From: Balneola sp.
GTDB lineage: Bacteria; Bacteroidota; Rhodothermia; Balneolales; Balneolaceae
DNA: 33,146 nt
Direction: 5' to 3'
Assembly (NCBI GenBank): GCA_002720745.1
Contig: PBJO01000025.1
Coordinates: 1 to 33,146 of the forward strand
Part shown: piece after piece, positions 17,501-27,600 of the stretch
Layout of the letters: each line of letters starts with the position of its first letter
Position numbering within the stretch: position 1 is the first letter of the stretch
Made by a program: the position numbers and the translations under genes
The notes under the pieces: generated by a model
Told to the model about the DNA's origin: nothing
Seen by the model: only the letters and a program-made list of their open reading frames with translations
Database searches by the model: none

Positions 17501-18421
17501 ATGAGCAAGCTTATTTATTTTGTTACTGAGGATCGTTACATAACGCTGAGTCCTGGCAACAGCTATATAGAGAATATTTTTTTGGAAGATGAGCTTTTGG
17601 GGAATGCACTTGCAAGTTTAGGCTACAGATATAAGCGAGTTAGTTGGAGAAACCGTTCCATTAATTGGGAGAATTTAGAGTTTGTTTTAATTCGGACAAC
17701 TTGGGACTATTTTGATCATTTTGAAGAGTTTAATCAGTGGTTGCAACGGCTCCCACCAAAGGCATGTATGAATCCAAAGGAGTTAATAAGCTGGAATACT
17801 GATAAACATTATTTGTTGGATTTAGCCCAAAAAGGCATCCAAATTATCCCTTCAACAATTATTCCAAAGCAGCATCCTAACCCTTTAAGTCAGTGGGTAA
17901 CTGAATTAAAATATGAACATATAATTATAAAACCTACCATTGCTGGCGCGGCTCGTTTAACCTACCGGTTACAAGCAAAACAAATAAAGGCATTTGATTT
18001 AGAGTTTGCCAAATTGAACGCCCAAGAAGATTTTATTCTTCAACCTTTTGTATCTAGTGTGACTAATTTTGGAGAATTATCACTTATGGTTTTGGGTGGC
18101 AAGTGTACTCATGCGGTCCAAAAAAAGGCAAAAGAAGGAGATTTCCGTGTTCAGGATGACTTTGGAGGAACAGTGCACCATTTTACACTCACAACAGAGC
18201 TTGTTGAACTTGCTGAAATGGTTATAAATCTAATCCAACCTGAGCCTTTGTATGGCAGAGTGGATATTTTGCGAAACGATACCGATCAATGGATGGTTTC
18301 TGAGGTAGAATTAATCGAACCTGAACTATGGTTTCGTACCGCACCTAGTATGGTAAAATATTTAGCAATGGCTATCCACACTCACATTCAAGATCATTAT
18401 GAGAATCACTCGAGCCCGTAG
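17501..18421 (+). CDS. ATP-grasp domain protein (RimK/glutathione-synthetase-like)
   Basis: A 306-aa protein of a small single-domain ATP-grasp family. It begins with a Rossmann-like part (YFVTED at 6-10; VLIRTTWDYFDHFEEF around 62-77, where the family has xxRxxWDY). A central nucleotide-binding part follows, with IIIKPTIAGAARLTYR (141-156; K144 contacts ATP), QPFV (181-184) and GELSLMVLGG (191-200). The C-terminal metal motif is YGRVDI (251-256) with EVELIEPELWFR (268-279). The family includes the D-cycloserine enzyme DcsG and many uncharacterised members, so it should form an amide, ester or ring bond from a carboxylate with ATP. The actual substrate is unknown. It overlaps the next gene by 23 bp, which suggests co-translation and a shared role with the flavoprotein. 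Confidence 0.85.
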   Translation: MSKLIYFVTEDRYITLSPGNSYIENIFLEDELLGNALASLGYRYKRVSWRNRSINWENLEFVLIRTTWDYFDHFEEFNQWLQRLPPKACMNPKELISWNTDKHYLLDLAQKGIQIIPSTIIPKQHPNPLSQWVTELKYEHIIIKPTIAGAARLTYRLQAKQIKAFDLEFAKLNAQEDFILQPFVSSVTNFGELSLMVLGGKCTHAVQKKAKEGDFRVQDDFGGTVHHFTLTTELVELAEMVINLIQPEPLYGRVDILRNDTDQWMVSEVELIEPELWFRTAPSMVKYLAMAIHTHIQDHYENHSSP

Positions 18422-19922
18422 TAGCGAAGGCCTTTCTAAAGAATGGGATGTAGTGGTTATAGGTTCAGGGATGGGGGGATTGTCAGCAGCTAGTCTGCTT
18501 AGTACAGATGGGAAAAAAGTATTGGTACTTGAAGCAGGAATACATCCTGGCGGGTGTAGTTCCTCTTATACTAGAAAAAGCTATGTTTTTGAATCTGGTG
18601 CGACTACCCTAACTGGATTTGATAACGGCCAACCCATGAAATTCTTAGAAGATCATACAGGTATTAACATACCAAGAATAGAACTAAACCCATCTATGTC
18701 GGTTTGGTTAGAAGATCAAAAACATATTATTCGAATGAAAGACAAGCGCGATTGGGTAGATCATTGTATTAGTCACTTTGGTCAAGACAAAGCGCAACAA
18801 AGGTTTTGGGATAAGGCAATGTATATTGCTGATAGAGTTTGGAATATTTCTTTAAGAAACACCTTTTTTCCACCTAGTAAGCCGCTAGACTTTCTACGTT
18901 TAGCTATCAGTAATTCTCTAAAAGATCTTGTCATACTACCTTATATGAATCGCTCTGTATTGCAAGTGGCTGAATCATGTGGAATTAGAAATGATCAATT
19001 TATCCGATTTTTGGATGAACAATTGATCATCACAGCTCAAGCAGGAGCAAGTCAAACCCCGTTTATATTTGGTGCGCCGGCTATTTGTTATCCGAATTCT
19101 AGCAATTTTTATGTACCAGGTGGTTTAATCGAGCTGGTATTTAAATGTCTAGATCATCTAGAGTCTAACCATGGTCAGTGGCTAAATAAACAGAAAGTTG
19201 TACGTGTTAACCAGGTTAAAGAGGGATATCGCATTGCCACCAACAAGGGATTGGAGGTGCAGGCGCCTATTGTGATTTCTAATATACCACTCTGGAATCT
19301 GCCGGATGTGACTACTGGTGTAATGCAGGACTATTTTAACAAAGAATCTGCCAAGTATACCGATGCATGGGGAGCTTTTACCATTGGCATTGTTTTAAGT
19401 GATACTTTAGCCGATGAGTTATCCTTACACCATCAGTTTCACCTACCTACAAGGCATCCTTACTCTGAATGGATTGCTCAATCCTTTTTTGTGTCTATAT
19501 CTTTGCGCGGGGATACCCTGCGTGCACCTAGAGGCCATCGGGTAATCAATATTAGCACGCATTGTTTACCGGAGAAGTGGTTTGCATTAGATCAAGATTC
19601 CCACGACAAAAAAAAGATAGAGGTGCAGCAGTATTTGGTTGATCAGGTGAAAAAACGCCTTCCTGGAGCAAATATGGCTGAATGTCTTCAGCTAGACGCT
19701 TCTACCCCAAGAACATGGGAAAAGTGGGTATATCGAAAAAAAGGACGAGTGGGAGGTATTCCTCAATCAATGAGGCGGGCTATTTGGGATTGGACCCCAC
19801 CCGTAACTCCTTTTAAGGGGATGTATTTGGTTGGGGACACAACCTATCCTGGACAGGGAATTCCTGGGGTAACTTTAAGTGGTATTAACGTATATTATCG
19901 TATAGTAAAGGATTTTAAATAA
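18399..19922 (+). CDS. CrtISO / phytoene-desaturase-like FAD oxidoreductase
   Basis: A 507-aa flavoprotein of the carotenoid isomerase / desaturase / retinol-saturase superfamily. The N-terminal Rossmann motif DVVVIGSGMGGLSAASLL (17-34) is followed by the E45 that binds the ribose, in LVLEAG. GGCSSSY (51-57) and FESGATTLTG (64-73) come next. The FAD-binding C-terminal motif is YLVGDTTYPGQGIPGVTLSG (476-495). No other carotenoid genes (crtB, crtI, crtY) are in the window, so the substrate is open. The family also includes reductases of polyprenyl-type or sterol-like substrates. The start ATG lies inside the preceding ATP-grasp gene; no other plausible start precedes the FAD motif. The next gene begins 12 bp after the stop. 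Confidence 0.88.
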   Translation: MRITRARSSEGLSKEWDVVVIGSGMGGLSAASLLSTDGKKVLVLEAGIHPGGCSSSYTRKSYVFESGATTLTGFDNGQPMKFLEDHTGINIPRIELNPSMSVWLEDQKHIIRMKDKRDWVDHCISHFGQDKAQQRFWDKAMYIADRVWNISLRNTFFPPSKPLDFLRLAISNSLKDLVILPYMNRSVLQVAESCGIRNDQFIRFLDEQLIITAQAGASQTPFIFGAPAICYPNSSNFYVPGGLIELVFKCLDHLESNHGQWLNKQKVVRVNQVKEGYRIATNKGLEVQAPIVISNIPLWNLPDVTTGVMQDYFNKESAKYTDAWGAFTIGIVLSDTLADELSLHHQFHLPTRHPYSEWIAQSFFVSISLRGDTLRAPRGHRVINISTHCLPEKWFALDQDSHDKKKIEVQQYLVDQVKKRLPGANMAECLQLDASTPRTWEKWVYRKKGRVGGIPQSMRRAIWDWTPPVTPFKGMYLVGDTTYPGQGIPGVTLSGINVYYRIVKDFK

Positions 19923-19934
19923 AGGAATTTAATT

Positions 19935-20561
19935 TTGGACCAATTTCAACCCAATACCCGTTTTTCAATATTTCCACCGGCAATTAAATATCTACTTATT
20001 GCCAATGCAATCGTATTTTTAGTTACCAAGAGTATATTCACTGGTGCCTGGACACCCTTAGGTGCCATTTTAGCTCAACATTTCGCGCTATTTTCGATAG
20101 GTAACGGCTTTATGCCGTGGCAGCTATTCAGTTACATGTTTTTACATGCTGATGTGGGGCATATATTCTTTAACCTGTTAGCTTTGTGGATTTTTGGTCA
20201 ATCTATAGAGCATCTATGGGGAACACGGCGATTTATTACTTATTATATGCTTACGGGTATGGGGGCTGCAATTATTCATATGCTAGTGAGTGGCTATTTC
20301 ACCTACACTATCGGAGCCTCCGGTGCCGTTTTCGGAATTTTATTAGCCTTCGGGATGATGTTTCCCAATCAGTATATCATCCTATTGTTTCCTCCCATAC
20401 CTATAAAGGCAAAGTATTTTGTTGGAATTTATGGAGGTATAGAACTGTTATCCGGTATAACAAGACCTGATAGTGGTGTCGCTCATTTCGCTCATTTAGG
20501 CGGTTTATTCGTTGGATTTATACTCATAAGATATTGGAAAATTAAGCGACCTGCACTGTAA
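19935..20561 (+). CDS. Rhomboid-family intramembrane serine protease (1)
   Basis: A 208-aa polytopic protein with about six membrane helices. Catalytic serine is S129 in TIGASGAVFG; the base is H187 in AHFAHLGGLFVG. The oxyanion/HxxxN-type region is FLHADVGHIFFN (69-80, N80). WQLFSYMF at 62-69 is the usual start of the segment before helix 2. It has the small cytosol-side N-terminus typical of bacterial rhomboids and no extra domain. The start codon is TTG at 19935, with an AAGGAATTT purine-rich stretch 8-12 nt upstream; the next in-frame methionine is at residue 59 and would cut into helix 1. It lies 12 bp after the flavoprotein and 31 bp before the second rhomboid. Confidence 0.92.
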   Translation: MDQFQPNTRFSIFPPAIKYLLIANAIVFLVTKSIFTGAWTPLGAILAQHFALFSIGNGFMPWQLFSYMFLHADVGHIFFNLLALWIFGQSIEHLWGTRRFITYYMLTGMGAAIIHMLVSGYFTYTIGASGAVFGILLAFGMMFPNQYIILLFPPIPIKAKYFVGIYGGIELLSGITRPDSGVAHFAHLGGLFVGFILIRYWKIKRPAL

Positions 20562-20592
20562 AATTAGTTTTTATAAATACTTCTTTCTAACA

Positions 20593-21573
20593 ATGGCATA
20601 CGATTCTTTTGGTTCATCAGTAAAAAGAGGATTCTTGGCTATGCCTGTAGCCATAAGAGCCATTATTGGGATTAATACCGCTATATTTTTTGCCCAAATA
20701 CTTAGCTCTTTTATTGGTATCTCACTGATTCAGTGGTTTGCTTTTGTTCCTGATCCTATTACAGTGGTTACTCAGCCATGGAGGTTGTTTACCTATATGT
20801 TTACTCACTCGCTGTTAAATCCGTTTCATTTCATTTTCAACATGCTCTGGTTGTGGTGGATGGGACGACCGGTGGAAGAAACTATTGGTGCTCACAGTTT
20901 TTTTAGTATTTATTTAGGTGCCGGGTTGATTGGCGCCCTTATCGACGTAATTGTAAGTCTTTTAGGGGTGCCTAATCCAGTAATTGGTGCCTCTGGCGCA
21001 GTATATGGAGTAATGGTGGCTTTTGCTATGCTCTACCCCCGAACGCCAATAATGCTGTTATTGCTACCACCCTTGGAGGCTAGATATGTGGTGACTGGCA
21101 TTATTGCACTTGACGTTTTATTATTAAACTCAGGTGGTAATGTAGCACGATTCGTTCATTTAGGTGGTGCTTTAGGCGGTTATGGGTTAATGAAATTCCG
21201 CCAAAAAGGGGGAGATATTAGTTTGATTCCTCGATATTTCGATTATCTATATTCCACTCATCTCTCCAAGATACTTTCACCTTTGTTTGCATTGTTAAAT
21301 GTCAGTGTAAAAACAAACAAAGATGGAAGAGGCGTAAAATCCTCTATGCATTCTTGGAGGGCCAATCAAACTCAATCCAACAGAAACAGGACAGCAACGC
21401 GTCGAGGTACTGCCTCTAACACAGCTGGTGTTAGTGACGCAGAAATTTTAGAAGAAGTAGAACAGAGTGAATTAGATACTATTTTGGATAAGATATCTAA
21501 AAGCGGCTATAATGCACTTAGCAAGCAGGAAAAAAAGACCTTATTTGAATTGAGTAAGCGAAAAGAACCATAA
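20593..21573 (+). CDS. Rhomboid-family intramembrane serine protease (2) with C-terminal tail
   Basis: A 326-aa paralogue of the preceding gene. The rhomboid core runs from about 20 to 205. The catalytic pair is S134 in [10 protein letters not shown] and H189 in [11 protein letters not shown]; the [21 protein letters not shown] stretch (71-91) carries the N83 region. About 120 residues follow the membrane part. They include a low-complexity Asn/Arg/Thr linker (about 250-275) and an acidic helix pair [20 protein letters not shown], ending with [20 protein letters not shown]. That ending resembles the short tail domain (DUF6576-type) of many Bacteroidota rhomboids; the name is from memory. The gene is separated from ispG by a single base, so the three genes probably form one transcript. 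Confidence 0.9.
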   Translation: MAYDSFGSSVKRGFLAMPVAIRAIIGINTAIFFAQILSSFIGISLIQWFAFVPDPITVVTQPWRLFTYMFTHSLLNPFHFIFNMLWLWWMGRPVEETIGAHSFFSIYLGAGLIGALIDVIVSLLGVPNPVIGASGAVYGVMVAFAMLYPRTPIMLLLLPPLEARYVVTGIIALDVLLLNSGGNVARFVHLGGALGGYGLMKFRQKGGDISLIPRYFDYLYSTHLSKILSPLFALLNVSVKTNKDGRGVKSSMHSWRANQTQSNRNRTATRRGTASNTAGVSDAEILEEVEQSELDTILDKISKSGYNALSKQEKKTLFELSKRKEP

Positions 21574-21574
21574 G

Positions 21575-22792
21575 ATGCAGCCTGATAAAAGAAGAGAGTC
21601 CATACAAGTAATGGTTGGTAGTGTTCCCGTTGGTGGTGGAGCACCCATTGTAGTACAATCCATGACCAATACCGATACTAGTGACATCGAAGCGACCATT
21701 GAACAAGTAGATCAGCTACACTTAGCTGGTTCTGAACTAGTTCGGATTACCGTCAACAATGATGCTGCAGCAAAAGCGGTACCTTATATAAAAGAGGGTT
21801 TGATAAACAGGGGGGTGATGGTTCCATTGATTGGAGATTTCCATTACAATGGACATGTTTTGCTTAGTAAATATCCAGATATGGCCCAGTCTTTATCAAA
21901 ATACCGTATTAATCCTGGAAACACAGGTACCAAAACACGTGATAAAAATTTTGCTACTATAGTTAAACAAGCGATCAAATATGATAAACCAGTTCGTATT
22001 GGAGTTAATTGGGGCTCACTAGACCAGCAATTACTTGTTGAAAAAATGGATCAGAATAATCAATTACCTGTACCAAAGTCAGCAAAAGAAGTTATGTTTC
22101 AGACTATGGTGGAAAGTGCAGTTCGATCATCTCGACTCGCAGAGGATGTAGGACTAACTTCTGATAAAATAATTATATCTTGTAAAATGTCAGGCGTTCA
22201 AGATGTTATTGAAGTATATTCAAGACTATCCAAAGAAATTGCGTATCCACTACACGTAGGATTAACCGAGGCAGGGATGGGAATGAAAGGGATGGTAGCC
22301 AGTGCAGCAGCACTTTCAGTCATCTTACAACAAGGAATTGGTGACACAATCCGGGTATCACTTACGCCAGCTCCAGGAGCAAATCGAAGTTTAGAGGTCA
22401 ATGTTGCCCAACAAATTCTACAATCCCTTCACATACGTAGTTTTACCCCACAAGTAACGGCATGTCCGGGTTGTGGTAGAACTAAGAGCACATACTTTCA
22501 AGAGCTAGCCGAAGAAATTCAAGAATACATTAAAGAGTCCATGCCTATTTGGAAGGAAGTCTATCCTGGAGTAGAGGAAATGGAAGTAGCTGTGATGGGC
22601 TGCGTGGTCAATGGCCCTGGCGAGTCAAAAGCAGCCAATATTGGGATATCACTTCCCGGAACTTTTGAAGAACCCAAAGCTCCAGTATATGTAGATGGGG
22701 AACATTATACTACCCTTAAGGGAGATCATATTGGAGAAGAGTTTCGGGCAATTTTAAACAAGTATATTATTAGTAACTACAACAAGGGGTAG
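21575..22792 (+). CDS. ispG: IspG (GcpE), HMB-PP synthase
   Basis: The [4Fe-4S] enzyme of the MEP pathway that reductively opens 2-C-methyl-D-erythritol cyclodiphosphate to HMB-PP. The N-terminal TIM-barrel (about 1-275) shows [19 protein letters not shown] (24-42), PLIGDFHYN (84-92), RINPGNTG (111-118), [10 protein letters not shown] (204-213) and LTEAGMG (230-236). The C-terminal cluster domain has ACPGCGRT (296-303; C297 and C300) and [19 protein letters not shown] (341-359; C343 and E350 are the third cysteine and the glutamate ligand). At 405 aa it lacks the large extra domain of the long IspG of some Bacteroidota and plants. The start ATG is one base after the stop of rhomboid 2. Confidence 0.97.
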   Translation: MQPDKRRESIQVMVGSVPVGGGAPIVVQSMTNTDTSDIEATIEQVDQLHLAGSELVRITVNNDAAAKAVPYIKEGLINRGVMVPLIGDFHYNGHVLLSKYPDMAQSLSKYRINPGNTGTKTRDKNFATIVKQAIKYDKPVRIGVNWGSLDQQLLVEKMDQNNQLPVPKSAKEVMFQTMVESAVRSSRLAEDVGLTSDKIIISCKMSGVQDVIEVYSRLSKEIAYPLHVGLTEAGMGMKGMVASAAALSVILQQGIGDTIRVSLTPAPGANRSLEVNVAQQILQSLHIRSFTPQVTACPGCGRTKSTYFQELAEEIQEYIKESMPIWKEVYPGVEEMEVAVMGCVVNGPGESKAANIGISLPGTFEEPKAPVYVDGEHYTTLKGDHIGEEFRAILNKYIISNYNKG

Positions 22793-22873
22793 AAATCTAA
22801 GCCTTAGTTTTAGTGGACGACTATTTTCTCAGGGGGAGTTGTATAAAATGTAAGCTTTTTCATTAGTATTTAT

Positions 22874-22892
22874 CTACCAGCCTTTTTGGTAG
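22874..22892 (+). other. Small inverted repeat after ispG
   Basis: CTACCA and TGGTAG pair over 6 bp with a 7-nt GCCTTTT loop, about 82 bp after ispG in the 198-bp gap before the parvulin lipoprotein gene. The following tail is TGAAAAAA on the plus strand rather than T-rich, so it does not fit a standard terminator. It may still end or attenuate the upstream transcript, or be chance. Confidence 0.3.
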
Positions 22893-22990
22893 TGAAAAAA
22901 ACGGTTTTAAATATTTTAATAATTAAAATTTGGCTTGAATCATGTAAGCGCTTTCAGTATTTTACTAAAATAACCAAATAATATTAAAGT

Positions 22991-24670
22991 GTGAATTTTA
23001 GTCGTTTTTTATTCTCGGGGATTTTTAGCTGTTTTTTACTGAGCCAGTGTTCCTCATTTATAAACGAAGAATCAGAAATGGTTTTGGCTGAAATTGATGG
23101 TTATGCGGTGTCCGAAACTCACTTTCTTACTAGTTTTAAAGAACTATATTATAAGACTGGCCAATCGATTACCCCAAATCTATCAACTAGAAAAGCGGTA
23201 TTAGATTCAGAATTCAATACCTATGTATTGGCAGTGCACGCCATGGATATAGGTTTAGATAAACAAGAAGAATTAGCATTTTTAAAGCCAAGAATTAAGG
23301 CACGAGTTTTGACCGATGAATTCAAGCGTCAGCTATTGTTGAATGAGCTGGAGGTGAATGAATCTGATTTGCGTGAGTATTTTGTGCGATTTAATACCAA
23401 AGTAAGAGCGTCACATCTGTATACAGAAACCCTCAAAGAGAGTGAACTACTTTTAGCGCGACTAGAAAATGGGGAATCTTTTGAAGAACTTGCTGAAGAG
23501 GTGTTTGGGACACCTTATTTGCAGGAAAATGGGGGAGATGTTGGTTTTTTTAGCACCGATGACATGGATATTTCTTTTGAAGAAGCTGCATTTACAAACC
23601 CTCCGGGTAGCATTGTTGGACCAATACAAACAGCCCAAGGTTTTAGCATTATTAAGATAACTGACAGGGTACAAAATCCCATATTAACCGAGGCCAATTT
23701 CCAACGTCAGTTGCCAGAGTTAAGACAATATGCTCGTAAAAAATTGGAGGAATTGCATGAGCGAAAGCATTTAGAAGATTTTATGAAGTCTGTTTCGATA
23801 AATCAGGTATTCATGGCTGACCTTTTGAAAGAGATAAAAGGGCAGCAGGGTATAGAGCAAGGTATTGAGCTCATAACTCTGCAAGACTGGAAACGGAATA
23901 CGCCTATTTTACGACATCAATATGGTCTTTTGACATTAGAAGATTGGACGTCTGAGTGGCAAATAACTCCTGTGGAGTATCTTGAAGGTATTTCTTCAGA
24001 GGATCATTTGGAATCTGTTTTGAGTGGCATAGCGTACCGGTCCTACATGAATAAAAAATCACATGATGCGGGAATTCCATCCCAGCCAGGGGTTCAGGAA
24101 TCTATTCAACAAACCTATTTAAATGCATTAGCTCGTGAAGTTGAGAGTCAAATTGAAAAATCAATCGAGTTCAGTCCGGCTGAGTTATATACCACATTTG
24201 AAGCAAATCCTGATCGATATATTCAGCAAAAACAAGTACTTCTGCAACGTATTGTAGTTTCTTCGCTGGGAAAAGCTCAGCAAATATATACTTCACTCCA
24301 ACAAGGCAAAGGATTTACCGAGATGGTAAAGCAGTATACTGAATCTAACGAGGATTTAATGGTTGATGGGGTCATGAATTACCTGCAATGGGCTAGTCTA
24401 GGACATTTAGGACAGGAGTTGCAACGCCTGGTACCGGACTACATAACTCACCCCATAGCCTATCAGGCTAATGAGTACCACATATATAAGTGTTTAGATT
24501 TAGTCGAAGCTCGTCCACTACGATTCGAAGAGGCTAAAGAAAAGGTTGAAAAAATTCTATTACAAGAAAAATTTAGAGAAGCTAGGGCTGAGCTGATTGC
24601 GCAAGTAAAGAAAAAGCATCATGCTTTTATAGATTTGGAACTTCTTGAGAAAATTAGCATTGAAATCTAA
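22991..24670 (+). CDS. Parvulin-type peptidyl-prolyl isomerase, probable lipoprotein
   Basis: A 559-aa SurA/PpiD-like secreted protein. The N-terminus FLFSGIFSCFLLSQC-SSF has a lipoprotein-like signal with C20 as acceptor; glutamine at -1 is unusual, so lipidation is likely but not sure. A SurA_N-like helical region (about 30-132) is followed by a full parvulin domain (137-226: VRASHLYTETLKES, ENGGDVGFFSTDDM, FEEAAFTNPPGSIVGPIQTA-QGFSIIKITDR). A second, degenerate parvulin-like domain is visible at about 412-513 (QKQVLLQRIVVSSLGKAQQI ... HPIAYQANEYHIYKCLD). Expected role is folding of outer-membrane proteins. The start is GTG at 22991. The stop is 4 bp before the ATG of the TonB receptor, so the two are probably co-transcribed. 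Confidence 0.85.
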   Translation: MNFSRFLFSGIFSCFLLSQCSSFINEESEMVLAEIDGYAVSETHFLTSFKELYYKTGQSITPNLSTRKAVLDSEFNTYVLAVHAMDIGLDKQEELAFLKPRIKARVLTDEFKRQLLLNELEVNESDLREYFVRFNTKVRASHLYTETLKESELLLARLENGESFEELAEEVFGTPYLQENGGDVGFFSTDDMDISFEEAAFTNPPGSIVGPIQTAQGFSIIKITDRVQNPILTEANFQRQLPELRQYARKKLEELHERKHLEDFMKSVSINQVFMADLLKEIKGQQGIEQGIELITLQDWKRNTPILRHQYGLLTLEDWTSEWQITPVEYLEGISSEDHLESVLSGIAYRSYMNKKSHDAGIPSQPGVQESIQQTYLNALAREVESQIEKSIEFSPAELYTTFEANPDRYIQQKQVLLQRIVVSSLGKAQQIYTSLQQGKGFTEMVKQYTESNEDLMVDGVMNYLQWASLGHLGQELQRLVPDYITHPIAYQANEYHIYKCLDLVEARPLRFEEAKEKVEKILLQEKFREARAELIAQVKKKHHAFIDLELLEKISIEI

Positions 24671-24674
24671 TTAT

Positions 24675-27600
24675 ATGCGACAACTGTTAGCAAATTATAG
24701 AGCTAGGTATATCAGCATACAATTAGGGTGTCTTAGCCTTTTTATGGCTGTATTTTTTATGGGCATCGCTTTAGCTCAATCTGGTAAAATTACAGGGACG
24801 CTATTAGATGCAGAAACCAATGAACCTCTTATAGGGGCTACCGTTGGTATTCAAGGGACCACGAAAGGTGCGATAACCGATATAGATGGGAATTATCTCA
24901 TGCTTAATGTGGCTCCAGGAACATATGTACTTGAAGCCAGATATATTGGTTATGCCAAAGTGGTAGTTAAAGATGTGATAGTTCGCACAGATTTAACTAC
25001 GACTCAAAATTTTAAGCTCACTTTAGAGTCATTTGAAGGAGAAGAAGTGGTTGTAGTGGCCGAGCGACAGGCTGTTATTAAAGATATAACTAGTTCAGAA
25101 GCTAGAGTTAGCAGCGATGAAATTGCCAAATTACCTGTGCAAGAGATCACAGACGTAATACAACTACAAGCAGGTGTAAACGTTGGGAATGATGGTGGTA
25201 TACATATTCGTGGTGGACGTACTACTGAGGTTTCTTATGTAGTGGATGGGATTCGCGTAACAGACGACTATGACGGGAGTAATGGCTTACGCCTGGAAAA
25301 TGAGTCCATCCAAGAGCTTCAAGTTATATCTGGTTCGTTTAATGCTGAACATGGGCAAGCCTTATCTGGGGTGGTAAACGTTGTCACTAAATCTGGAAAT
25401 AATAATTTTGAAGCCTCCTTTAGAGGGTGGGGTGGTGGCTATTTAGCTACAAGTGAGCCTCAACTCTATGACGGAATAGGAACAGGACTATCAAGCTTTA
25501 ATCCTAGTAGGATGTACAACTACACCGCTTCTGTATCAGGTCCCATAATCCAAGATAAACTCACCTTTTTTGCTACTGCTCGAAAATTCCAAAACGAAGG
25601 TTGGTTAACTGGACGAAACTTTTACTCACCACATGGAAAATATGTTGATCGTATACCTCTTGGAAGTGATTTATCTTCTTATGAAACACTCTATGGGGAA
25701 CGTATCGATTTATCTCTGCCCTATTACACAGCAGATACAGTGATTGTACAAGGGCAAGAGTATTTAGAAATCCGGGACAATGGTACTCGAGATAGTAGTT
25801 TGGTGAATATGAACCGCTTTGAGACTCAAAGTTTCCAGGGGAATTTGGAATTCAAGCCATTAAGTTGGTTAAAATTCAATCTTATTGGGACCTATGCTCA
25901 AGAAGAAGGCGGAGGCTTTAACTTTGGAAATCGATTTGTGCCAAATGGCATGAACAATACCTTTAGAAATAATTACTCGCTGAATTTCAAAACAACTATT
26001 AGTCCAAGCGCAAATACTTTTATTACTGTGAATATAGCCAACCGTTATAACGAGTATAATAGCTATTTGTATGAAGATCCTTGGGATCCTAGATATTTTA
26101 ACTATGAAAATTTATCGGATCCATTATTTGGCACTTCAAACCTGTTGTATGGTAATCAGATTACGAGTGCAGGCCAGTTTAATACTTACGGAACCAATAA
26201 TTCTCGATTCAATCGATTCACCGATTCTTACATAATCAAAAGCGAAATTTCCTCACAAATCAATCAACACCATTTTATAAAGGCAGGCGTAAACGTTCAG
26301 TTTGACGAAATTTTCTTTGAGAGTATAAGTTTATCACCTTTGAGTCAGCAGGGGGTTTCCATTCCAGAAGGAACTCCGCAAGATTTAATTGATAGAGGAT
26401 TGATAGAATTAGGGTATCCTGAAATAAATTCTCCTGGTTTTCAGCGTTATACAGAAAAACCACGCAATTTTAGTGGTTATATACAAGATAAAATCGAATA
26501 TGATAATCTTATTATCAATGTAGGGTTGCGATTTGACTATTTTGACCCTAATACCGACGTCCCCGCTGATCCAGAAGACCCAGACATTTATCTTCCTACA
26601 AAATCAGAAAATCTTTATACCGATACGAATGGGAATGGTCAACAAGACGAAGGAGAACGAAGTTTAACGGTAGTAGATCGTCAAGCGTATTGGTGGAAAG
26701 CTGCATCTGTTAAATATCAAATTAGTCCTAGAATTGGAGTGGCCTATCCTATTAATACTGGTGGGGTAATTTACTTTTCTTACGGTTATTTCTTTCAGAT
26801 GCCTTCTTATGACCGGTTGTATACCAACAGTCAAATTTTACTTTCTCAAACCGGTGGTGACCAAGGCTTATTTGGAAATCCTAATTTAGAAGCAGAAAAA
26901 TCCATTCAGTACGAATTAGGTTTAAAGCAAGAAATTTTTGATGGCACGGCCATTGAGCTTACTGGATACTACAAGGATACGCGTGATTATGTGTCTTCAA
27001 GGCCTCAAATTACGGGTGCCCCTTCTATTACATATGGAATTTATTACAACAGAGATTTCTCTAAGTCATTGGGGACTACCTTTGCCTTTAATCAGTTTGT
27101 TAATCAACGATTTAATTTTGGACTCGATTATACCTTTAGTATAGTGGAGGGGAGTAATAGTGATCCTGCTTCTGAATACTTTGCCATACTCGCTCAGGGT
27201 AGTCAAATAGATTCGACCAATCAATCCAACACGCTGACAAAAATTGTCCAACCTTTAAACTGGGACCGTACTCATATCATCAATGGGTCAATGTTTTTTA
27301 CGGGTGATACTTGGGGAACCAATATACTTACCCGCTTCGCCTCAGGCACACCTTATACCCCGGATCGCAATATCCCCGGCGTTTTAGTGGGTGAGGTTGC
27401 ATCAACAAGAGATTTACGCAACACAGCCCAATTACCCAATCGTTTTACCATAGATATCAACACTTATAAGAATTTTGAACTTCAGGGAAAAGCACAACTT
27501 CAAGTCTTCCTTAATGTGTATAACTTGCTCGACACTAAGATAGTAAATAATGTGTATTCCGATTCAGGATTACCTAAACGCCCACTACCCGCTAGAGTTA

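Noticed and set aside
18399-19922. Calling the flavoprotein a carotenoid isomerase or desaturase by name
   Set aside because: The superfamily is clear, but no other carotenoid gene is nearby and the superfamily covers many substrates.
24645-24674. In-frame TTG start for the TonB receptor overlapping the parvulin gene
   Set aside because: The ATG at 24675 gives a normal signal peptide and a 4-bp gap; the extra ten residues add nothing.
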